64,000 nt of DNA, taken from contig NC_063265.1 of the NCBI RefSeq assembly GCF_019578655.1, positions 18,648,285 through 18,712,284 on the forward strand. The letters are read 5' to 3'. The position numbers and the translations under genes are program-made. Positions 49,400 through 61,036 of the stretch are shown piece by piece. The notes beneath the pieces were generated by a model. The model was not told where the DNA came from, did not search any database, and saw only the letters and a list, made by a program, of their open reading frames with translations. Positions within the stretch are counted from its first letter, which is position 1. Each line of letters starts with the position of its first letter. Source of the DNA: Ricinus communis (lineage: Eukaryota; Streptophyta; Magnoliopsida; Malpighiales; Euphorbiaceae).

Positions 49400-51580
49400 T
49401 AACTTGAAAAGTAGATTTATTGCTAAAAATGACAATTATTAGAAAAAAAAAATTATATATAAGCATTTTTTATTTTTAATGTTGTATTTTATAATAAATA
49501 ATAAGAAATTAAAATCTATTAAATATTATTAAAATTTTTAATTTTTCAAATAATATATAATTAATATTTAATGTAAAATAAATTCAATTTTAAAGATTAA
49601 TGCTTAATAAAATTATTAATTTTCTAAATATCAAATGTAAAACTATATTATGAAATTCATAATTAACTAGCTTGGGACATGATTATTTTATTGTTCATAA
49701 AATTATATAATACTAAAAAAATAAAAAATAAAACTAAATACAATTCAGAAAGCAAACAAATAAAAAATATTTAAAAGATTATCCTTCACTATGTACATGC
49801 GTTGGTCTTAAATCAAAAAAAAAAAATGTTACAAAATAAAACTTGCCAATTTCACCGCATGTGTTAAATAGTCTAGATACACGCTGCTATGCGTATCTGG
49901 GTCCATAATATAATTTGCCACGTCTGTTTTCTAATTTTATTTCTCTTATATTAAAAAAAAAATAAATAAATAATCATTAAGTGTCAGATTCAAAATTAGC
50001 TATGTAATTATTTTCAAAATAAATAAGAATCATAAAGTAAAATTATGCCCCAATTATTTATGAGTAAACTAGTTTAAAGAAATATAAATATATTATAAAA
50101 CAAACTTAATAAGTGTTTATAGACTAAAAAACAATAACATAATAATCTTATCCCAAAATACTTTGACGAAAGATATCAATTATTGTGTGAACAATGAGTC
50201 GGTTAGCAATTGAAAGCCACCGCTTACCATACTCTGTCGGTCCACCCCACACTTCCTAAAACAAGTAATTACTGGACTTGAAATGTTCTCAAAAATAATT
50301 TATAAATAAATAAATCAACTAGAATTCAAAATCAAATATTTATAATTCTTAAATTTTATATAACAGCAAAAATTAAAATTTTAGTCTCTGATTGGACATA
50401 AAATATGTAAATATTAAAATTTTAGTTTTTTTCTTTTTTGTGGGGGGAGAGGGTTTGGTTTGTAGATTTTGTCTCCTTTTGTAAACTCAAAGAATCTGTA
50501 AAGCCCTTCCTACACTTTATAGACATGATTGGTTCATCAACAAAAACTGAGTAGTGGGAAGTAGCAAAGAAAGGAATAATGTTGCCGGCAGCAAAGTGGA
50601 CCGATTCTTACCCAATAAGATATCAACTAAACATTATAATTGTTGCAACCTAATTCACCCTCTTATTTCTCAACTATATATACATACATTGAGACTATGT
50701 CACAAACTTTGGAATCTGAAATTTGAGTGTTTTATTATCTATCAATAAATTTAAATGGTTTTGAGAGGTGAATTTTAGTGGATTTTCTAGTTGTAAATTT
50801 ATAAATTTTAATTTAACAATTTATATGTGATTTAATCGACCTTAGAGTTATACATGACAGTTGATCATTTTATGATATCAAGATAAATTTTTATTTGGAA
50901 AATTTATTTCTTACATTTCTTAATAATTATTATTTTTTTTGTATATTCTATTAATGAAGATTAATAAGTACACCTTCATATAAAAGATAAAAATTAAAAA
51001 AAATTAAGAAATATATGTAAAGAAAATTACTCCTAATAATTATTAATCATGTTGACGAAGCAATAGATTATAATTATGCAGAAAGAACGCTCCATTTAGT
51101 GGTCTTAAGTCTATAAGTATTTTTTAACGAACCTAATTGTTTAAGTATTGAATTGAACTTTTTTTTCTCTTTTATAGAGGATGAATTTAATATTGCCACA
51201 ATAGAAAGTTGTAAAACTCCTATAAAATGAGAACTAATACACCCATAATAGAGAACTACAAAACTCTTCAAACAAACACTAATATTTATTTAAACTAATA
51301 TAAAATAAGAAGAAAAAAGAACCATCGTCGATTTAAAAGTAATCAATGGTGGGCCAAAAGATAAAACTTTAATAAAGAAAAAAAACATGAGAAAAAAAGG
51401 TGACAATGATTCTTCTTTAATATTAATAATCTCAATTTACACTATATTTTATACACTAATAACTAAATATTAATAAATTATAATCATTAGGAACCTAACT
51501 TGGTGGAACAACATTTAACTGCATGGCAAGTGCCACAATGAGATACTTATAAACTCAATACATATATACATATGACTGTA
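49400..51580. other. AT-rich intergenic stretch
   Basis: No exon, RNA gene or clear repeat was recognised. A slightly GC-richer patch at about 49850-49925 and another at 50180-50270 do not translate. Confidence 0.6.
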
Positions 51581-51589
51581 AATGAACTA

Positions 51590-52310
51590 AACGTTTCACG
51601 AGTTAATCAGAGCTCAGCTCGATAACGAGCTCATTCGAGATTATTCGTTAAGTTAATCCATCTGAACTCAAATTTAGTTTCAAACTCGATAACTTTATCG
51701 AACCGAACTTGAACTTAATAGAATTTGGTTCGTTAGGTCGCAAACCTATTCGTTCATTGGCTCGCGAGTCTACTCATGAGCTTGAACTCGAGCTTTGATC
51801 GTTTAGGAAGCTTGTAAATAAGCTCGTGATCTAGCTCATAAGCATATTCGTTTACAAGCTTGTTTATAGACTTGAATCATCGCGAGCTTACTCATGAGCT
51901 CGAGCTTGGTTTGTTTAGGAAACTCACAAATAAATTTGTGATGGGACCCATGAGTAAGCTCGTCTATAGACTAATTTAAGGACTCGAATTCGAGTTCAAA
52001 ATAATTTTATTTTTAAATTTAAAATTTTATATATATAATATAAATATATAACTATCTATATAATATACATTTATATTTATATATAATAATAATAATTATA
52101 ATAATTATTTAATAATTATAACTATAATCAATATTCAAAATACTTAATAAGTTTGGACTTTTTTATTATATGACTATTTAACAAACTGAATTCAAATTTA
52201 GTTTGTTTAATATAATAAATGAGCTATTTATGAATCTAAGTTTTAACTACTTGCGAGTTTAATAATTTTGAAATAGCCTGAGCTCGAGTTTTGGCCAGAT
52301 TAAATCTATC
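51590..52310. repeat. GAGCTC-rich dispersed repeat, probable non-autonomous element
   Basis: From about 51590 to 52000 the words GAGCTC, GCTCG, CTCGAG and CTTGAACTCGAGCTT-like segments recur in both orientations. After an AT-rich middle, they return at about 52275 (GCCTGAGCTCGAGTTTTGG). This texture is common in dicot genomes as a high-copy non-coding repeat. No terminal repeats or coding domain were identified. It directly precedes a LINE RNase H remnant. Confidence 0.5.
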
Positions 52311-52337
52311 CGAATTTGTTAAAATTCACTTCGGCTT

Positions 52338-52615
52338 GGTTTGTTTGCGGGGATAGACGCAACATTGTATCGAGATGGTACTGTGGGCTTTAGCTTCATT
52401 GTCCGAGACGATCTTGGACAGGTTCTTCTGGCGGGAGCTAAAAGGGTGAGTATGAGTGTTAGCGTGACTGTTGCAGAAGCCTTGGCTTTATGGTGGGCTA
52501 TGGAAGGAACTGTGGACAGTGGGCAAATTCTGTGGCACATGCTTAGCTCACTATGCTCAACATGTGGACACGGAGCATATTTGGCTTGAAGAGGTTCCAC
52601 CCTCTATAAAATTTC
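52338..52615 (+). pseudogene. LINE-type RNase H remnant
   Basis: The frame reads AGIDATLYRDGTVGFSFIVRD and then GQVLLAGAKRV and TVAEALALWWAMEG, matching the start of the RNase H domain found at the end of plant L1-type retrotransposons and related genes. It then jumps straight to NSVAHA, the conserved end of the same domain, so the middle third is deleted. A frameshift follows, after which AHYAQHVDTEHIWLEEVPPSI completes the usual C-terminus. The first catalytic Asp is present, but the Glu/Asp in the deleted part is lost. It is a dead fragment. Confidence 0.75.
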
Positions 52616-52619
52616 GTAT

Positions 52620-53070
52620 TAATTTAATTTTAATAATTTATTAATATAATTAAATATTAAATTCTTTCAATTATATATAATATTTAATTATTAATTAATT
52701 AAATATATTATTTTTATATATTAGATATTTTTAAAATTTAATTAGTGATATTTGATAATTATAAAATTCATCCATAAAATTTTATCTCCTATAAATTTTA
52801 CTTATATTTAAATTCATTGACAATTTATATTAATAAGAAAACATAAAATATATAAATTATACGTCGAAAAAATATTTTAGCAAAATCCAAAATTGAGATG
52901 CTTGAAAAATCCTAAATTGTTTGCTTTAAAAAACAATAATAAATTTCCTTGTAAAACATTACTATATAATTAATTAATTTAGATAGTAATTTATGTTCTC
53001 TAAATACAAGTAGTTATATTTTTAATAAACTGGACTTCATTCCAAGAAAATAAAATTACAACCTGGACCA
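52620..53070. other. AT-rich spacer
   Basis: Spacer between the two LINE remnants. No coding or repeated structure is recognised. Confidence 0.5.
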
Positions 53071-53074
53071 CCAC

Positions 53075-53215
53075 AGTAGATTGGATGCAATTAGGACCGT
53101 CCTTTAGCCAAGTTACATTTTGGAAAACAGTGTCCAAGTTTAGGTAGGCAGTCAGCAACCAAATTACTCACTTTAGAAGAAAAATTAACTGTAATGTGAT
53201 TTGCAAGTAGTTTTT
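53075..53215 (-). pseudogene. second LINE RNase H C-terminal remnant
   Basis: On the minus strand the frame gives HITVNFSSKVSNLVADCLPKLGH before a stop. The SNxVADCLxKLG core is the conserved last helix of the RNase H domain of plant L1-type elements. A short AT-rich tail with TTATTAAAAATA follows, resembling a LINE 3' end. It points opposite to the remnant at 52338 and belongs to a different sequence type, so two separate insertions are likely. Confidence 0.55.
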
Positions 53216-53219
53216 GTAT

Positions 53220-53781
53220 AATAATTTAATATATATCAATTGTATTAAAATATAACCCGACTAGGAAAGAACTAAGAAATACCCATTAATAGCAAAGAAA
53301 AATTAACTTATTTTTTATATAATATACTTATTAATTTTATATCCTTAAAAATATAAAAACAAAAATTACATATATAGTATATATTCTATAAATTTTTGTA
53401 TATTTTTTTTATATATTTAATATATAATTGATATATGATTTATTTTATATATATGTTAATTGTGTTTTTAAATGTACAATAAAAAAATAATATATGTTAG
53501 TACACTGGTATCCAGTTAGTATATATTTAGTATACCTTTTATATATTTATTTGTGTATGGTATTTCATTAATTTAATTTATTATATTTACTTTATATAAT
53601 TTTGATATTTATTTTAATATATTTAATTAATCTAATAATATTATTTTATATTATTTTAATATAATTTAATTAGTAAATGTTATTAGATTGTATTTAACAA
53701 AATAAATAAAAATATATATTTTATGCTCAAGGAATTTTTCCAATTCTTTAAGAAAAAAGAAAATTATTTTCTTTTTCAAGA
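53220..53781. other. AT-rich spacer
   Basis: Very AT-rich sequence with ATATAT-like words. Nothing coding was found. Confidence 0.55.
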
Positions 53782-54145
53782 TTAATGTCCATTGCAATTA
53801 TTGTAGTCCCGACTCATGTATCTATGGCTATCACATCTTTTATCCCTATCCTTTTTCCTTGTGGGACTTCTTCCATGGCAGTAGTACTTTCCATCATCGA
53901 TCAACCCCATTGTCAAGAACATCAATTCGAACATTCTCTTCTTGCTCCTTAAAATCATCTTCCAAGATGCTCTTTTTAGGTTCCAGTGCACCAAGTGATT
54001 CAAGAACTCATCTCTTCTTAAGACATGAAAGAGCAATATATCACAAGAATAATTCAGCAACATGCATCAAGTAATTTAAGCTTCAATTTATGATAGTCAT
54101 TGTAGGTTCAGGATAATTGTAAAAGAAGATATCTAAAGCACAGTT
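53782..54145 (-). pseudogene. PRP38: retro-pseudogene fragment of pre-mRNA-splicing factor PRP38
   Basis: Minus-strand pieces line up, across changing frames, with the second half of the PRP38 spliceosome protein. They are TYNDYHKLK (about 54090), LLNYSCDILL, LKKR-stop-VLESLGALEPKKSILEDDF (compare LQKRYVLEEAEQLEP in the human protein as I recall it), then an acidic segment. The Arg/Asp/Ser tail reads GRSPTRKKDRDKRCDSHRY and ends in a TAA. At least two frameshifts and two stops interrupt it, and a block between the first two pieces is missing. The pieces are contiguous in genomic DNA with no introns, which suggests reverse transcription of an mRNA. The 5' half of the gene is absent. Confidence 0.65.
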
Positions 54146-55618
54146 GGCTGCTACTTGTATTACCAAACTCCATTCAAGTTGACAGTAACAAATCCCCAAC
54201 AATTCAAATTGACAAGCACCAATATGAACAAACTAATGCCATCTGAAATTTGACACTTACCCAGGATGTATCTTTGGTTAAATCATGAATCGTGCAAGAA
54301 ATATGACAGATGAAGTAAGGTAAAAACTTAACACAGTTGTAATCCAATAAGCTTAGTTCAGCAAGGTAGTATCCTAAGAATTCAGGCTGTAAATTCAAGT
54401 TCCGTATGAAAAAAAGCACAAATTCTTAATTAACAACAAATAAATACAAATAAATTTATAATAATAAAAAATGAGAAAGATGATATATGATCTCCTAATT
54501 CTTTTATTATAAAATTTAAAAATGAACAAATAATGAAGAGCAGGAAATTCCATGAGAGTAGTGATAATGAACGGAGATGAAACTTCCAATGAGAGTTCAT
54601 AAATAGTGAAATGTAATATGGATTGACATAATTAGATAACAATGAGCAAAAAAAAGAAATAGTAGTCGTGAATAGAATTAGAAGAAAAATTACGACGAAA
54701 AAGAGTTAAAAAAAGAAAAAAAAAAAAACCTCAGTCATATATAACCTACAGAAAATAAATACAGTAAAAATTATATAATAAAAATAAAAGACAGTATAAT
54801 TAAAATATTTTATAAATAAAAATAATACTTTTAGAAAAATATTGTATTTTATGTAATTTCGTAAAAAGAAAAATAACAGAAAAGGTGGGCTGTTGATGCT
54901 TCTATATATGGGCCTCTGTAGAGTTTTGGATTTCATTTACATGGGCCTATAAAGTCTAAAGGGTTCAACCATTTTAGGCTTTTTCTAACTAATGTTCTCC
55001 TAAATTGATTCTTTTTTTTTAGAAAGTTTTCTAGTGTTTATCTGTTACAGGCTTATTATCCTATAATTACATGGTATAGGATTTTTTTTATTTTATTTTC
55101 CTAACTTACAATGTTGTTATTTTCTAGTTGTTTCATGGTTATTTTCAGCAAAAAAATAACAAAAATCAATTAAGATCGTAAATATGAGAAAAAAATAATT
55201 AAATTGTACTCTTTACTTTAACACTATAAAAATTAAAAATTAGAAAAAAATGTAATCTTAAATAATAAACAAAACAATATAAGTTTTCAGATTTTTTTTT
55301 AATTATAATAACACTCTCGATTTAACACATTCTTTATTAAATCGCCTCTATTATTATTATTATTATTTTGCCTAACCAATAGGTAACAGTTTCCCAACAA
55401 TTACTATGAAGATTAGAGAATTGTGAATCGATCAGTTTCAATTAGAACTTATGTAAACTATAAAATTAAATATGTAATAGCACAATCACAAGGAGATATA
55501 CGTATGAGAGAAGTAAAAAAAAAAAAAAAATAGCACTTAATTTTGTTTGAGTTATATGATCAAACAAATTTTATGAAAGTGAAATAGAAGAATAACTTAC
55601 TCAGGAGATTAGATAAAT

Positions 55619-55661
<43 letters not shown>

Positions 55662-56640
55662 TGAGAAATATACTTCCTAAATAATAGACTATTTATATCA
55701 AACAAGGCCATAAATTCTCTAATAAAAAAAATCATAATTTTTAATTGTACAAAAATCAAGGATATAATTTTTTTAATTTTAGAAATATAATTATACTCTT
55801 ATAATTTTTAAAATTTTAATTATATTTTTGCTAAATATTAATAAACTTATGCATGTTTTCTACTTTTAGTTTAAAAGATTTATCCTAAAATATATATATC
55901 GCATTTAAAACTATTTAATCAATTGCGGTCATACTTAGTATAGTTTTTAAAAATAGTACAAAAAAGGTACTATTTAGTTTTATTTTTTGACAACTTTTAG
56001 GATGTAATTATGTTGAGACAAAAAGTAATATGTTATTAAAAATTATAACAAAAAATATTTTAACATTAAAATATATTAATTGGCAAAAAATTAGTTATCT
56101 TTAATATCATCAAGCATCGTTATCATATTTACATTATTTAATAATAAGAGTTTAGAACTTAATCGATCTCATCGAATCAATAACTTTTTTCCGTGAATTA
56201 ATAGTCAGATAATATAATTAAGAACTATTAAGCTCCAAACTCATGTTATTAAATATGAATAATAAAATAATGAAAGTAAATTAGAATGAATGTGTTAAAT
56301 CCTCATAAATCGATGCTTTTTAATAATGAAATTTTTTTTATCATAATTTAAAACCATATACATTTTACAATACTAAAAATATATCATATTTTTTTTATTA
56401 TACTTTATCTCTAATTTTTATTAATTAGTATAGTCTAACAATGGAGTAGAATGATGAATTTTGACCATGTTTACTTTTGATTTCATTTATAAAATATCAA
56501 AAGCACATTAAAAAAAGTAAAATAACAGCAGAAAAGATTAGCAACTCCACTTGAATCACAATACTGTCTTTATGTAAATAACTCCATCAAGGAACAAAAT
56601 CGCTGAATTTAGATGGACCTCTCTACTGCTGATTTTGTAC
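54146..56640. other. intergenic region upstream of GCP3
   Basis: Mostly AT-rich. About 54890-54985 has several TGGGC(C/T) words (listed separately). There is an (AT)n tract at about 55622-55652 and an A-run near 55516-55530. No coding exon was found. Confidence 0.6.
54890..54985. promoter_or_regulatory. cluster of TGGGCY (site II-like) motifs
   Basis: GTGGGCTG, ATGGGCCTC and ATGGGCCTA occur within about 60 bases, next to TATATATGGG and near AGGCTTTTT. Site II elements of this sequence mark promoters of growth-related plant genes. No gene begins nearby: the GCP3 start codon is about 1.9 kb away and the PRP38 fragment is a retrocopy. It may be an abandoned promoter or chance. Confidence 0.3.
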
Positions 56641-56759
56641 CCATTTATTGAAAATCAATGTATTTCATATTTTTCTTTTTCAGAAAAAACCTTATAAGAA
56701 CTCCGATTTCCTCTTCAACAAACCCAATTTGAAAAAGAAAAAAAGAAGTTTCCATTTCC

Positions 56760-56900
56760 CCGCCCATATAAAATCAAAAACCTTTCTATCCATCCCCCTC
56801 TCTCTCTCTCTCTCTCTCTCTAATCAAAACCCTCATACTTACTTTCTCTCTCTTTCTCTGTCCCACTTTTCACTATCTCTCCAAAAAGAGGGAAAAGAAA
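56760..56900 (+). promoter_or_regulatory. GCP3 core promoter and CT-rich leader
   Basis: A CCCATATAAAA box at about 56763 precedes a CT dinucleotide repeat (about 56800-56821) and further CTCT-rich sequence up to the ATG at 56901. This TATA plus Y-patch arrangement is typical of plant promoters. Transcription would start roughly 30 bases after the TATA box. Confidence 0.55.
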
Positions 56901-59599
56901 ATGGAAGAAGAAGATCAGCAAAAAATCATAGATCTAGTTAAAGAGCTAGTGCATCGCTTGCTCTCTCAAAACCCTAACTTTAAAACCCCTAATTCAAACC
57001 CTAACTCAACTGATTTCCAGAATGCTCTTCGCTATGCAGTTCGTATCCTTTCCAGCAGATTAACTCCTTCAATTTCACCTGATTCTGCTGCAATTGCTGA
57101 ATCTATCAAACGTCGTCTCGCTACTCAAGGTAAATCCTCACAGGCACTTACTTTCGCTGATCTTTATAACAAATTCGCATCCAAAAATGGTCCTGGTAGC
57201 GTCAATAACAAATGGGCAGTTCTTTATTTGCTTAAAATTATATCTGAAGATGAAAAACTTGCTAAAAATGGCACAAACTCCACTCATTTATTGCCTTATT
57301 TAGCTCTAAATAGCCCCGACTCGAGTAATGATTCGCGGGTTAATTGTAATTTGAAGAGAGGAGATAAGGATTGGAATAATGGAGTTTTATTGGTCGCAAA
57401 AGATCCTGAGAATTTGCGTGAGTTTGCCTTTAAGGAGTATGTTAATTTAGTTAAAGAAGAAAGTGAAGTGACTGAGGAGGTTTTGGTGAGAGATGTGTTG
57501 TATGCTTGTCAAGGTATTGATGGGAGATATGTTAAGTTTGATGCAAATATTGATGGTTATGTTTTAATGGATAATGTTAAGGTTCCTACAGCTACTAGGC
57601 TTATGGTTAGGAAGTTATGTGAGTTGGGGTGGTTGTTTAGGAAGGTTAAAGGGTATATCTCAGAGAGTATGGATCGGTTTCCAGCTGAAGATGTGGGCAC
57701 TGTAGGGCAAGCATTTTGTGCTGCATTGCAAGATGAGCTCTCAGAGTATTATAAGTTGTTGGCTGTGCTTGAAGCGCAGTCTATGAATCCAATTCCGTTG
57801 ATCTCAGAGATGGCTAGTTCAAGTAATTATCTTTCATTGAGGAGATTGTCGGTTTGGTTTGCAGAGCCAATGGTGAAAATGAGGTTAATGGCTGTTCTGG
57901 TTGACAAGTGTAGAGTTTTGAGGGGTGGGGCAATGGCTGGGGCTATACATTTGCATGCGCAGCATGGTGATCCACTTGTTCATGAGTTTATGAGGAATTT
58001 ACTTCAGCGCGTTTGTTCCCCACTTTTTGAAATGGTTAGGAGCTGGGTTTTGGAAGGGGAGTTGGAGGACCTTTTTGCTGAGTTTTTTGTGGTGGGTCAG
58101 CCTGTGAAAGCCGAGTCACTTTGGAGGGAGGGTTATCGGCTTCATGCTGGGATGCTTCCTTCATTCATTTCACCGTCTCTTGCTCAGCGTATCTTAAGGA
58201 CTGGAAAGTCAATAAATTTTCTTCGTGTTTGTTGTGATGATCGTGGCTGGGCTGATACTGCAACTGAGGCTGCTACTGCTGCTGGAACCACAACTAGAAG
58301 AGGAAGTCTTGGATATGGTGAAACTGATGCACTTGAAACCCTGGTTGTTGAGGCAGCAAAGAGAACAGATAAGCATCTCTTAGATGTCATGTATAAAACG
58401 TATAAGTTCAAAGAGCATTGCCTTGCAATCAAGCGTTATTTATTACTGGGCCAAGGTGATTTTGTTCAGTATCTGATGGATATTGTCGGGCCTGAACTTT
58501 CTGAGCCTGCTAATACTATTAGCTCATTCAAGCTAGCTGGATTGCTGGAGAGTGCAATTCGATCATCTAATGCTCAGTATGATGACCCTGACATATTAGA
58601 TAGGTTGAGGGTCAAGATGATGCCACATGGCACTGGAGATAGGGGCTGGGATGTGTTCTCTTTGGAATATGATGCTAGAGTTCCATTAGATACAGTATTT
58701 ACAAAGTCTGTTATGGCAAGGTATTTAAGAATTTTTAATTTTTTGTGGAAGCTGAGACGAGTAGAGCATGCACTTATTGGTGCTTGGAAGACAATGAAAC
58801 CAAATTGCATTACTTCTCATGCATTTATTAAGCTGCAGGGTGCAGTCAAGTTGCAGTTGCTCTCAACATTAAGGCGATGCCAGGTTCTTTGGGATGAAAT
58901 GAATCATTTTATTACGAACTTGCAATATTATATCATGTTTGAAGTCTTGGAGGTATCATGGTCTGATTTTTCAAATGACATGGAAGTTGCAAGAGATCTT
59001 GATGATTTACTTGCAGCCCATGAGAAGTACCTTCATTCAATTGTGGAGAAATCTCTTCTTGGTGAACGTTCTCAGCTTCTTTACAAGTCGCTCTTTGTCT
59101 TGTTTGACCTTATATTACGTTTCAGAAGTCATGCAGATCGACTATATGAAGGCATTCATGAATTGCAAGCAAGGTGAAGACTGTACTGTGTTATCAGCAT
59201 TCATCTTTATGGACTGTGCTGCTCTTTCTCGTTTATCGTTTAGTTGTAAATATTTTAATTCAATGAGCATATTCTGAATCACACCTGCTCTCTGCCTTTT
59301 CCAGAACCATGGCAAGCACTTTACCTTCTCAGGACAAGAAAAAATCAAGAAGGCAGGCAACTGATAAATCTTCAGAACCTGGATCATGGATTAGTGATGG
59401 CCGGAAGGCCTTAACTCAACGTGCAGGGGAATTTCTTCAAAATATGGGGCATGAACTGGATACTGTAGCAAAGGAATATACAACATTGCTTAAAGGATTC
59501 TTATCTCAGTTGCCAGTGCAGCAACATGTTGATTTGAAATTCCTCCTATTTCGTCTTGACTTCACCGAGTTTTATAGTCGGTTGTGTCCTAATAAATAG
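56901..59599 (+). CDS. GCP3: gamma-tubulin complex component 3 (GCP3/SPC98)
   Basis: Two exons, 56901-59173 and 59305-59599, joined through AG|GTGAAG and TTCCAG|A in frame, give 855 residues (Arabidopsis SPC98 is 838). The N-terminal helical region (about 1-160: RRLATQGKSS, FADLYNKFASK, GPGSVNNKWA) and the GRIP1 domain follow the known order: GVLLVAKDPENLREFAFKEY, FPAEDVGTVGQAFCAALQDEL, YLSLRRLSVWFAEPMVKMRL, HAQHGDP, SPLFEMVRSWVLEGELED, FISPSLAQRILRTGKSINFL. The GRIP2 part (HCLAIKRYLLLGQGDF through YYIMFEVLEVSWSDF and DFTEFYSRL) completes the protein. It joins GCP2 and gamma-tubulin in the small complex that nucleates microtubules at the nuclear envelope and cortex. An alternative readthrough at the intron would end after LQAR. 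No defects were seen. Confidence 0.97.
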
Positions 59600-61036
59600 G
59601 ATTTAGAAGTTCAAAGTAAATTTGCAATTCAAGGCATGTAAAGACAGCTTCAACTTGACTAATTGCTCACCGCCATGTGACTGAACAATTGTGCAGTTCA
59701 TTGCTGACATCTGGACAACTTATTTGTATTTCATTCGTTAATTTTAGGTACTTGAAGATCTTCAACTTCCTTTTACCACATTTCATCATATTGCTTCAGT
59801 TTTCTTTTTCGTCAGTCACTGATATCTGTGTTATTCTATTCTTTTCCAGATGGTGTGTTCTCCTTTTTGATGGCTTGCTTGAAAGTTTGCAATCATATTG
59901 AAGGTATTCTTGTATCATTAGATGAGGGTGTTAAAAGTAGTGTAGACGGTTTGAGTATGATAGCCCAATTCTTTACTTGTGGTTTTATTCCAGGTGTTGC
60001 CAGCTTTATATCCTGTGCTTGTATATTTGTACTATAGTTCTGTAATGGCTAAGTGATGAGTAAGGTATGCCATGATTTTGCTTTTCATGATTTAATTTTC
60101 CTGTTATGTCACTTGATACGGGTGTTATTCCAATTAGACTTCTCAAATGCTTTAGCTTGATGGCAAGCTTGCTTGCAATGAAAAGAATATAGTGGTATTG
60201 AATGATTAAACATGACTGCAGTTTCTAATTTCTCTTTTCTAGAAGGGGATATTTGTAAGATTAGTAATAAAATTGGTTCATTAATGATTACCCGTGTTGC
60301 GAAAAAAGGCACTGTGAATTCTGCATGGCCTGTATTGCTTTAGAGTTGGAATTAAGTGAAGGCAAGTGCCTAGTTTAAGAAAGAACTAGGTATCATGTCA
60401 GACCTCCAGTATATCTTACATTGTGCTACAATCCAAGAGTATGTTAATAATTTTTCTGTCATTTATGGGACCTGGATCGAACTTTCCCCCAGTCTGTAGA
60501 ATGTCTCTTCTCTATGTACATGGGGTAGTTGAGTAATTAATTTCTTATTATGTTATGGTAATAGCTTGCGCTATTTCTCTATTTGGAAGTTTGGATCTCA
60601 GTTCTGTACTGATTTGATTTTATGCTTTTGGGGCTCACTTTTTATCCAAGTATAATCATTAGTTATGATTAATGAATCAGGTAAGTCTACCTAATTTATT
60701 GGACATACATATCAGTGTTTTGTTTTTATGCAAGCTTATCAATCACGCAACAACTCAGCACTCAGCACTCGCACTCGGCACTCAGTATTTGTAAATCGGT
60801 TCTAGTTATGCAGCCTTCTGGTGAGGGTATGTCGGACTGGAACCATGCAAGGGGAAATAATCTAAGGAACACAATATAAAGCAATTAATGGAAGGCTAGA
60901 GGGCTTTAAAAATTAAATATTGTTGCAAGTTCATTTGCTAATGCACCATAATAACTAGACACTTGAACAGTGGCATAAATATTTGCTTAATGCTTTTACG
61001 ATAACAAGTCTCAGGACACAAATAAACATGAAAAAG
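59600..61036. other. GCP3 downstream region
   Basis: This holds the GCP3 3' untranslated region, possibly with further polyadenylated extensions up to about 60.3 kb. Short open frames near 59.7-60.0 kb are hydrophobic and not family-like. A small repeat of CACTCAGCACTCGCACTCGG type lies at about 60760-60785. Confidence 0.5.

Noticed and set aside
57094..57303. Alternative-frame ORF inside GCP3 exon 1
   Set aside because: The conserved GCP3 frame covers it completely; the second frame has no family features.
59677..60037. Hydrophobic open frames after GCP3
   Set aside because: Phe/Leu/Ile-rich translation of T-rich 3' sequence, with no Met context or homology I recognise.
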